Part shown: piece after piece, positions 24,001-36,000 of the stretch | How the letters are laid out: the number at the start of each line of letters is the position of its first letter | How positions within the stretch are numbered: the stretch's first letter is position 1 | Assembly: GCA_907163375.1 (NCBI GenBank) | Contig: CAJQUW010010341.1 | Location: 434,001-498,000, forward strand | Origin: Prostheceraeus crozeri | Lineage: Eukaryota; Platyhelminthes; Polycladida; Euryleptidae | Direction of reading: 5' to 3' | DNA: 64,000 nt | Position numbers and translations under genes: made by a program | The notes under the pieces: generated by a model | Seen by the model: only the letters and a program-made list of their open reading frames with translations | Databases searched by the model: none | Told to the model about the DNA's origin: nothing

Positions 24001-27000
24001 GGATAAATTAATTTAATAAGTTCCTCTGTATTATCAAAAATCCGTTATAAATTAGAAATATTAGTAAAAGTAATCAGAAATATCTTCCAGTCATAGATAT
24101 TTAAAATGCAATATTTTGGATGTGATTTGTGAATATTCAGGATTCCATAACTATCAGTACTTGCGACTGCTGTAAATGCTATGCATTAAGTCATTAACTT
24201 ACTACGCATGAAAATTACCGCTGCACTGTACAATTGTACATACCAAAGGTGCATGCAGAAGTGTCACATATCCTGCATTTATCGCAATTATCCAGTAATT
24301 TGTGCTATTTGTATGTCTCAATTGCCAAAGGCGACGGTATCAAGACTGCCCGCAGCATCAACATAGTTTAGCCACGGAGACAAGGCAACGAGGATGAATG
24401 AGCACCAAGTTAGCATGATTTGTGGACCGACCCTATTTTATGCATTGGATATAGAGCTGATATTCTAAAAGTCCCGGCTGCTGAAGTAATTGACCGGACT
24501 GTAGCTTGGCATCATCAGTAGACTACTGTCGGCACTGATCTATCTAGAGAATCGGCATTAAGTCAGATCACTTTATTACTTCTAAATTCATCATAACCGA
24601 TTTCCTATTTCGAATTGTATCAACATTTTGACATGTTTTGTTTTTTTCATTGCAGGATCACAAATGCGTCCTGGATTCATGTCGTGCCCTGGAAGCTGAA
24701 GATTTCGACGTCACTTACTTGTCAGTTAAATCGAACGGTTTGATTGATCTTGAGGTAAGAAGGCAACAATGAGATTCTTGACGCCACAGTTTGGCAAATA
24801 CATGTAAACGGAAATTGGGAATTAAGACGTACTCCCTTATCATTCATTAAAGTATTATGAAATGCAGCCATTAGGCCTATATGATCCAAGAGTCACATCA
24901 TGTTAAATTTCTATATGCCTCACTTTTATCATTTGAATGAAGCTTTAGCGTCACTGTTTCCCCTATGAACATTGAACATTCGTGATACTTCGCTAGACCA
25001 TTTGGACACTTTCAATTCAGTTCAAGATTAGAGAATTCCTCCGCAAGATCAAATTACTTTTCCGCATTACTGTTCTTTAAACTTTATATCAGCTTTTAAA
25101 GTTCGAAATTCGTCATCTAAAATTTTTCCGAGATTGTCTTTGATTATGTTATGGAAGCAGACAAGACGACCATATCCATGAAAGGAAAAACAACAATTTT
25201 AGTGCCTCAAATTTGAAATGATGAAATTGAAGTGTTCGTTGATGTTTCAAGTCCTGACCCTTTTTTGAAGCAATTGTAGATATTTTGATAAGGATTTAAG
25301 GACATTGTTCACTGACTTACAGGCCTTTCATGTGATTCAAATATAACAAATGCCATCGACAAGCAGCTGGTTTCCATTCTTGTCCCATTCATTCCCCCTT
25401 AAACAAAGCGAAAAGTCGGATTTCTTTGGTTTAGAGGTTGTCGTATGTAAATTTTCCCCGCAGTGATTCAGTGCTGCAATGCTCTCATGATTCACCTAGC
25501 GACCAGTTTGGACTGCTTGATTAGTGCGACCGGTCATAGATAGCGTTTCACATGTTTTGTACCACTGTAGAGTGTATATCATCATTATCAAACGACTATT
25601 TTAAGGATGCCTCAGTCTTCGCAATTTTCAAAAAGGTTAACTGTCATCGAATCACATGAAGAAAATGAAAAGTGTTGTCAAATGATCAGCAGTCAAGCTT
25701 GCTGATAAGGTTCATTGTCAATCATTCGTAATACATGTATTAATACACTTTCTGAACCTTGCGATGGACGTTTCTCATACACGGTTGATGAATAGAGCAC
25801 TTGAAATGTGATCAATTTTTACTCTCATGGCATTGTTTCCTAGTTCGATGTACTTCAGCTAGCCTTATCCTCTGTCATCTACAGTGTCAACACCGCCAAA
25901 TGCCGGTGGATATAATATTCGATATTATCGGCATTTGTATTGAAACACGGATGCAATACCAGTAAAGGGTGTTCTTCACTGATCTGTACGTAATTCTATT
26001 CCTAAATATATGCATTCGCATCAGCGCCTCTACACCAGTCGATGCAGGCGAGCATTGGAAAATTATTCATTTCAAATTAGTCGCAGTCGAAAATTCAACC
26101 AGACTCCAATACAACAGATTCATAATTTTCATAATTCGTAAGAAAGGTAGAATAATTTTATGCCATTTATGGGTCTGATGAAAAATCTAAAACATAAAGG
26201 GACAGAAAAATCAGGGTTAACGCTAATTATATTCTAACATATTCTGCTTGATTTATCTCAGCAACGATCATGGAATGTTTCAACTATCACATGACAGTCC
26301 GGCACTAACATCATGGGATTTTCGAGACCCTCCGAAAAAGTGTTTTGCAGGTTAAGTGAATGTAATACTGTGTCACAAAAGCACAATGAAAATGCATGAT
26401 GCTCCATAAACGGAGCTAATTTGATACAACTCAAAATAGTTCGCCGCATCAATCCGCAAACATTGATTATTTTCCTTATTCATTTCATACAATTAATGTT
26501 ATTTCGCATAATAAAATCTATTCCTTACATTGGTTTTAAGGAATTTCGTAAATTAAGATAAATTAATTTGTTAAAGTGACTTTATTGATTGACCCTATTT
26601 TCAGAAATCTGTAGAACTAATTCATCGGTTCAAGCGCAATTATCGGGCGTTTTAGGTATCGTGCGAGGTTGAGAGTTGTGCCATTAGAATCGCGCTGATC
26701 CCTTTCATTTGGCTCTTTCAGCCGTTTCGCGGTCAAGGTCAACGTAGACCCAAAATCGTCTGGTCGAAATGTCAGAGAAAATTATGCATTGGGCACAAAT
26801 GGGTCAAATCATGAAAGTGCAAAAAGTATTCAGGAAAAAATTAAATTATCGGGTATTAGAACGAATTGACAGGATTTCATTGATGATTTTAGCGAATTTG
26901 CAGGGCTAGGTAGAAAGTGTGCAATTCGCTTTCATTCTACGAAATCTTCTAGTTCGTGCTCTTGATCAAGTTACTTGCACTTGTAAGTTGCAATTGATGA

Positions 27001-30000
27001 TCCAAATAAGTATATTTTGAAAAGTTTTGTACAATTAAATCAACTTACAAGTTTTTACCTGGCTCTGTGGGTTCCCTCAAATTATTAATTGTGTACCACC
27101 CGTTTTTAGAATGGACAGGATTTCACAGTTCAGGAAAAGTCAAGATTGTATGTTGTATATTTTTGTATAGTCAATGCATTTACATCATGACAATCGTATT
27201 TCGCTATCTTCAAACTAATCAGACTAGATGCTTAATTTTCAGGAATTAGAAAAGGAGATGCGTCCTGATACTTCCCTCGTATCCATCATGACAGTTAACA
27301 ACGAGATAGGTATACGACAACCTATTGACGAGATAGGACGTCTCTGTCGTCAACGGAAAATTTTCTTTCATACTGACGCTGCACAGGCAGTCGGAAAGAT
27401 TCCCCTGGATGTTAACAAATCTAACATAGATCTCATGTCCATAAGTGGGCACAAAATATATGGCCCGAAAGGCATTGGGGCACTGTACGTCCGTCGACGA
27501 CCGCGTGTGCGGATCCAAGCCATTCAAAGCGGTGGTGGACAAGAACGTGGAATGAGAAGTGGAACTCTACCTGCGCCATTATGCGTTGGACTTGGTGCAG
27601 CTTGCCGAATCAGCAACGATGAAATGGCGGTAAGAACACATATTGTTTCACTAGTTAGTTATTTAACACTAGTGTCTCTGAAGGCCATCTGCATCATAGA
27701 GCCGAGTCCTAATCGTTGATATAGTTGAGGTCAACATTTAAAATCAAACATTTTTTAATTATTTCAAAAGATTAGGAACCATTTCGTTAAAATACATGGA
27801 CATAATTAATAAACTTGTTTTGGGCACTATTAAAGCGTTTGCTAATGATAATTGAAGCATAACGGTTCACGATGACGTCTGAGCATTACAGACCGTTTCA
27901 CAAGATGATGTTAAGCTATGACATTTTCTTGATTATCAAATGTGATCAAAAGCGAATATAGTTTTAGCGATGTACATGTACATAAATTATTCCCAAAGTG
28001 TCTACCAAGCCTAACAGCACTCGATTTTGAAAAAAATGAGACCTACCTAATCAATTATGATGACATGTTGATAAAGTGCTTGCCTGCTTCATTGAATTGT
28101 ATTATCGTATTGTGTCATGCTTTATGTCAATCTTGTCGGCTCTACCTCGTGTCATTTGTCATGAATCCATTTGTGCCATTGTTTCGAACCGCAAAGCAAA
28201 GTGCAGCAGGTGACTGCAAATTCCAATATCGTGTGCTGAATCTAACTCGTATTGTATCCTTTTTTACATTCAACGAATCGAAAGACCCATGCACCATCAA
28301 AAAGCACATTAATGGTTCATGCTGTCTGTAAATTGTTATTAAGAACTTCTTTTGTCTTCATGTTGAAATCTTGTGTAGTAGGAAAGCTTTTTCAGATAGC
28401 ATTCATCCCAAGATTTATATTCAATTATAGAATCTGCGATGGACCTAGCGGGTCAAGTCTATTGTTGATCATTTTCAAGGGAACAATTGCAAAGAAAGTG
28501 TCGATGCACGTTGCACGTAACACTCAGCCATTCAGAGCAAATTATGTTTACTTAGATAATGAATAAAACTGCATTCAGGATTGTACTGTTGGCCGGCTGA
28601 TCACCTGATTAGAGGTTTTACTAGTGCAATGGTCTTGCGGTAGTGTTCACTCTATTCATCAATTAATTGTATCCAGGGTCCAATTTATGGTCGGGTCAAA
28701 TGCAAGACTTCTAAAAGATACCCAAACTTAAAATTTGATTTCAAGGAAGATAAATCTCGATAATTAGTGGTTGTCATCGATAATGTACGAGTAGTTGACA
28801 TAACTGTGCTCGTGCGCTCGATTATTAGGGCATTTTTTCTTGCGCATTTGGGTAAATTGCATCATTGTTGGAAGCATTATGTAAAATATTGTTGGAAAAG
28901 TGCATTGATGAATGTTTCATGGTTTTTGATCCATCTATGTCAGTTAAAAAGCTTCTCAAAGCAGTGAATTCCATCAATGCTCTCATCAAGTTCACTTGGT
29001 ACATGAACTGCCAAAATGAAGATAAATTGCCTTTTCTTGAAACATTGGTACACTAGAATTACAACTAGAACTTTCAGTTATATATCGAACCAACACATAG
29101 CGGTGCTTGTTAACTCCTTGATTCATATGTTCACGATTCTAGAAGGAGAAATTTAGTTGCGGATGAATTGCTGTGAGTAGAAAGAGATACATCTTATCAT
29201 ACCGTCAGGAAAAATGAGAAAATTATTGAAGACGGACTGCAAAACGATGGTTATTCGCATACCGGAAGCAAAGAGTACGTGCAAGGGAAGTATAGAAAAG
29301 AGAAACCTAACAACACATAAGAATTCCTTTCGCAAGTGATGAGCAAAGAAGCAAAGATTTGAGTATACGAAGAACTACCAGAACTAATGAGACCATCAGA
29401 TTGAGTTTTCAAACAGTAGAGCCTCTGGGACAGTCATTACAACCCAAGAGAGAAAATATGACTTGTTCGCCTGAATGCAGGCCCTGTTATTCGCTGCAGT
29501 TCTCAATGCTTGCAGTACAAAATCATGTGCCAAACCTTTCAGTTGTCTTACTTTGGTGAGACCTACCGAGCCATGAGATTAAGAATCAATGATCATATGA
29601 CCTCTGCAAACTCGTCTGTGTTTCAGCATTTTGAACGGCATTCAGAACAGTGTAATTTTAGACGGTTCATATTAAAAGCAAGGAAAGGCCTTAGTACACC
29701 TTAAGCAGTCGAGCCAATTTTTGTCGAAAAGGAAGGTGTGAAGAGAAAAGCACTCTTTCTTTTATATTATGATGCATGTTACATGCTTTTTTGGCATTAT
29801 TGTCTCGCGTTTTCGAGCTAAATGGTATCCGAAGAAGCTGATAAGGACTAATATGATGAGATTGAGAAGAGAACTACGAGAAGACAATGGGAGACATAGT
29901 GGTAATGCCACATTATCTTTAATTTTGTCTTATTCGGGAGAGGAACATGAAAGAGAAATTAGGAGGCCACTGAAAAAGACGGTCTGTACCAGTTCGTATC

Positions 30001-33000
30001 AGTCAATTTCAAATCCCCTACATAGACATATATTCTGCGCATTGGCAGAAGGAAAGTGTGTGTCTATGGTGATGAGAATTGTGTGGTCTATCAAAAGCGC
30101 ATCAAACCATGATATGTGAAACGTCAAATTCTGCGTCTACGAAACACGATGCAAATTTTGTTCGGCAAACTATATCAGTGAAACGAAGAGGACTATTATG
30201 TGAACATTTATCATGATCGAATTCATTAGTACATATAGACATCTCATTTCACATAGCAGCGATCCGACCTTCGACGCAGGTTCATGGAACATCATTCATC
30301 GTGGATTGCAGATTACCCAAATAAGGCAAGACCTTGAGGAACGAGAGAGCCACTCTAAGAATCCCTTTATAAATGTCCAACATTCAATGTACCCAATTGA
30401 CTCTTGACTCCTGAGAAAGTCTACGACGAAATATTGAGTATTTGATTTTCATGTTACTATAATACATATCGATCGAAGAAACCTATTTTTCTTCTCATAC
30501 AATAAATGTTTCAGGTCTCAGTTATATGAATCTATGATTTTGTCTTTGTCAGATATCATTGTCAATGTCAATTGTCATAATCCAATGTTCATGAATTTTT
30601 AGATTTCTAAAAAATATAAATTGATATAATTCATAGTTTTTTGCTCTGTCGGTCTTGGAATCCTTTGAGAAAATGTAATTGCTTTAACTTAAAGTCATAT
30701 TTACTGCACAAAAATCATTAATGCGCTGTCTCACCCACAACTTGCAGTTTTTCTCATCTCATTCGTTACCGAAAGGGATATGGCCAGACAATTGAATGAT
30801 TGTTAAACAATCGCTTAATGCTTTGATAATCATCCCGAGAAACATCAAATACCACTTTATTACACTTAAAGTTATTTTGGTTTTGATGAAAAGTACGTTT
30901 CTGATCGGACACGGTGCGACATTGATACAGTTCTCCCATTTGCATGAATCATTCGCGCTATGCAATTCTAGCCAATTTGTCATAAACACTTGTTGCTCTG
31001 TCATTTTCGTCACTTTGATTTTTAACAAAACATCCAGAACTAAAGAATGACAGCTAAATAACTGAAACTCAGACACATGGAAAAAGGAGTCTCCGAATAC
31101 TGTGTTTCCGAGGATATTTTAGTTTATTGATTTATCTTATTTCTACTGTAATAACTCATCTTCAAGTCCTTGCTGGGGAATAGCACTACGGCCCTATGCA
31201 CATGTAGCATCGCTTTTGGATGCATTATTTGACCTCTGATTCTGATTTTCATTTTTCAGTACGACAGCAAGAGAATCATAGCGCTATCCAACCGTCTCAT
31301 GGATGGAATCTTCTCTCGGCTAACACATGTAATTCTAAATGGAGATCGCGAGCTGGGATATCCTGGTTGTATCAACATCAGTTTCGCTCATGTGGAGGGT
31401 GAGAGTCTTCTGATGGCACTGAAAGATGTTGCTTTATCATCTGGAAGGTGAGTGAGTCAGTCAGTAAACTATTTATTGTCTTCCTACATTTAGCATGTTT
31501 GTAACGCACAAGTGTAAGCACTCGGAGATAGATTTTAAAAAACAACTCTTAATGATCACAAGCTTCTTTATTCATCATGGGAAATTAAGCCCCTCCACAG
31601 CAGAACAAACGATGATAGCAATGTAAGTAATGAATAGCGACATATGACCAGACGCATGCAGACATGAGACACATGGATGAGGTGAATACACATACAAACA
31701 TGCAGACATAGTAACATAACAAAAATGCATCTCATTTTTAGAATCTCTGAATGAAATTGTTTCACTGAGACCTCCGACGCTTTAATTTTATAATTCGAAC
31801 TTAATACTGCATTGTGGTGAATTCCCATGACAATGTCATAGATTTTCCCTGATAGCAGTATTGGCTAACTTGCATTCAAGATAAGTAGTCATATTTGTCT
31901 CCAACAGTTAAACTCATATTTCCGGTTGCAAAAACCGACCTTATTTGTCAGAAACTGAATTTGATCTGAGCAAAGCAAGCCTACTTCGATTGGAGACTTA
32001 CTCTTACTCCTTGCTTATTATCGGTTGGGAGAAATTGATAAACTCAGATCCATTAAAATGTAAATTATGTGTCACATCCAACCACCATGGTCAGTTTCAA
32101 ACATATGTCTTAATGGGCAAATGTACTTATGGATTAAACCAATGTCAAAAATTGTCATTCCATGACCAAATGTTATGTTTCCTTGTATGTTTATCTCAAG
32201 GTTGAAGCTCAAGGAAGGAACGCAAATTTTTTCTTGCGCTTCGCACTCCAGTTTTTAAATTTTTGCTCTTCGCGCTCCGGGAAATTGGCGTTGCGCTCCA
32301 GAGCGCGGAGCGCAAAGTCGGAGCACATGCCCACCTTTGCTTGTTTCCTCCAATGCTTCAAAAACTCAAGAGCATTCTGCACTCACGACTTAAAGGAGAT
32401 GATGATCATCATAGCATTAAGATGTCAGATAATGGGATCAGAGAACAAGACTCCATCTCTTGCCTTGGGTTGGCTGTTACGAAAGACCTGTCATGGAAAC
32501 CGTACATTCACTCCATCAGCAAGCAGACACCTCAACGTATTGGTAGTCTCTATCGTACCAGCAGCTATCTTCCACCACAGACTGTCTGCTATCTTTACAA
32601 GTCCACTATTCGTCCTCTGATGGAGTAGTGTTGTCATCTGTGGGCCTGCGCCCCACAAACACATCTTAACCTCCTTGAACAAGTTGAGAAACGGTTCAAG
32701 AATCTTAAGGGTGAAAAACTTGCTAACAGGTTGCAGCCGCCCTCCTTCAGACGGGATGTTGCATCACTCAGTCTTCTCTACAAATGCTATTTCGGTAGAA
32801 GCAGCTCTGTAGTAACTGAGTGCGTACCTAAGCCTAAGATAATCTCCAGAAGCATGCACAGAGCTAATGCACTCACATGCCATCATGTGAGCTTAGAACG
32901 TGCACGTACTGTGAGTCGCTCGAAAAGCTATTTTGTTCGCATGGCACAGCTTTGGAATCAGCTGCTACAAACCACTTTCCCTGACCAATACAATCTCGAT

Positions 33001-36000
33001 GCTTTCAAGAGGCGTGCGAACAGGTTTCTGATGGGAACAGCTTAATCAGATTAGAAGATCTGTTATTTTACTTATATTTATTTAAGTTAATACAATTTAT
33101 TACTTTTTCATTGAGTAACCCCTAGCTTCATTCATGGCTGCTAGCTGTGCTAGTTGAGAAAATTCTGTAAAAAAGGAAGAGACAAGTGATCATGTCTAAG
33201 ACTTATCTTCCGTAATCTCCACAGTAATCAGGAATCAGATTTTGTGGCACACTGATACATCCGGTAAGTTTGATATCGTGATGCTAAGACATTCACGTAT
33301 AATTTCTTGTATCTCTGCATTCTATGTGAAAATCACTTCAAGCTGTGACTCATTAACAATTGAACAAAACCTGACATGTCACTTATGTGTTCTTGCGGAA
33401 TACATAACCATTAACACAAGTACAACTGTTCTGTATGATATGCGTAATTGACTTATGCGGAGAATAATTGACATCTTCTTGTTCTCCTTGACGGAATGTG
33501 TATGCATCAGTTTTGTGTTCTAGAGCTGACATATTTATCAATTTTTTCGCAAATGGTTTTGATAAAGCAGATTAAAAAGTTGCAGTTGCATTATTCAAAT
33601 TGACTTTTACAAATCTAGTCTGAGAAGACCACACTTGCACATTGAGAAGACCACCAATGTCTTCAGCTGAAAATCTTAGTCATGCTAGAGCGTCCTTCGC
33701 AAACGACGCGTTCTGGCAAGGCCCGGCCTGTCAGAAAAAATATGCACCCATCAGTCCCTTTAAGGACTAGGCCCCAACTGGGCCAACATATTACAAAGAA
33801 AAATATTTAGTATGATATAGGAAGCAAATTCATTCAATCATAGTTAAAAACTTACTGTTTACTATAAAATGTTGCTGTTTTATCTAATTTCTAACTATTT
33901 ATTAAACGGACTGTAGCTATCCTAGTTTCTCGTCACCAAACTTCTGTTTTCTCTTTTGTCTCAGTGCATTTAGTAGATCGCCTCTCTAATTTCCACATCG
34001 ATTTATTCAAATAAAAATCATCATCCTTAAGGGAATTCAGTTATCAACATACAGGAAATTAAAATGTGCAAAACGATCTATCGTTAATGAATTAAAAATA
34101 CGAAGCTAAAGTCAAAATTAATAAAGAGAATGAAATGAACACTGTTGCACTTGCAAGAATGTTTGACACATTAGCTGCATGTAGGTAGACCTCAAGACGC
34201 ATGATGACTCGTACATCGAATATCAAAGTGTCCTTGGATCCTACGAAAATGAATTCGCTTGCATGTTGACAGCAAAGATTTGATGCATTACATTGAATAT
34301 CAAAGAGTATTAACTCTATAGAAGACATCGACACCGCTGATTACCTTACCGTGTTCGCCATAACAAAGAATCGAACTGAAATCCGATGATTACCTCTTCT
34401 AAGTAATAATCTGTCTCACTGCAGGAGAATTCTCTTAAATAATTGTTGCTGGTTATCGTAGGCAGCAAGATCTGTAAGCTGCTGATATCAATTAGATTTT
34501 TTCTGCCCTTCCTTGTATTCCTACTGTGTCGATGTGCTGACTAGTCTAAGAACGTACAAACTCGTCTTCACAGTGGAATTCTGTTCGACTCCTCAGATAG
34601 GCGACGAGTGATATCGGGGAGTCAGTTTATTGAATCTCTTTTAAAGTCGTGATGTTTCTCATTCTCTCTCAGCATTCAATGCTCCCGTATGTGTGCATGT
34701 TTGATTAGTTTCAATCCTATTGCTTAAAGAAGTTCATAAAATCATTTTGCTTCATAATTGTTTCATTTTGCATTTCCAGTGCTTGTACGTCTGCATCTTT
34801 GGAACCTTCATACGTTCTCAGAGCCATAGGGGCTGAGGAAGATTTGGCTCACTCATCCATTCGCTTTGGTTTAGGCCGGTTCACGACAGAAGCAGAAGTC
34901 GATTACACCATTGAAAAATGTGTTACAGAGGTCACTCGCTTGCGTGAAATGAGGTAATTTGTTCTCACTTGAAACTTATTTTGTATACGTCCCGAATGTT
35001 CTGTAGATGCGTCACATGATGACGTTTAGAGGAACTGTGTGATGCTTCACTATATGGGATATTTGGTGCTGCAGACACGATCATGTCTTTGATGACTTGC
35101 ACAACGTTTATTAAGGATCAACTTACGCGGCCTTAAAAAATAGCTCAATCAATTTCAGGGTTTTCGTTCTACAGTGACAACGTGAAGTCACAGAAAGGAG
35201 GAGCAATTCTTCTCTTCCAAAACTATTTTATATTATTTCATGATATAATAATATCCTGTTAGCAAGTTTTTGCAGTATAATCCACTTATAACGAGCTCGC
35301 GTATAACATCAGCTCGCTTATAGCCAGCATGACGTAAAGTACCAGTAAAACTTTTATATGATAAATAGGAAATCAGCCTCAGTCATTGCGAGCACGTTAC
35401 TTCAGTTACAACGAGCTAATTTTCCGGTCGTAACTCGTTATTAATTGTTGAGAAGAGATAAGTTAATGTCATCAATTCCACAGAGCTTGTGTTAAACAAG
35501 TAGTCAGTCCATGAGTGACTTTAAAGTCGCATTTTTGGGAAGCTTAGCAGGATGAACAAAATACAGATGGAATACTGTTCGCAGTAACTACTAAATTTCA
35601 CACAAATACTATGGACCTCTGACGCATAAATCGGCACGACACGAGGTGATGTATGACGCTTAACTGATGGTTGCAAAGCTTGATGCGATATTATAATATC
35701 ACAATATCATGTCTTCAAGTTCTCCTTTAGGATTTCTGTCGTAGGAAGGTACACTTAGCTGAAAATGCGCTTGTTACATCACAGAAAATAAATTTTTGCT
35801 GTCGTTTTCATGCACAGATGTCTACTGATTGTCATTTAACAGCAATCGTACATTGTATCAATCATTATGAGGCAAAGTTTCTTTGCAACGATTTTGAATT
35901 TATATAGTCGACTTAACATAGTTATATAGATAGGACCGTATAAACATCAGGATATTCATGTTTAACCCTCTGGCTGTGGTGCTTCTTTCATACTCAGTGA

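Noticed and set aside
33660-33790. Possible SINE or tRNA-like sequence
   Set aside because: No A/B box pair or acceptor-stem pairing could be found.
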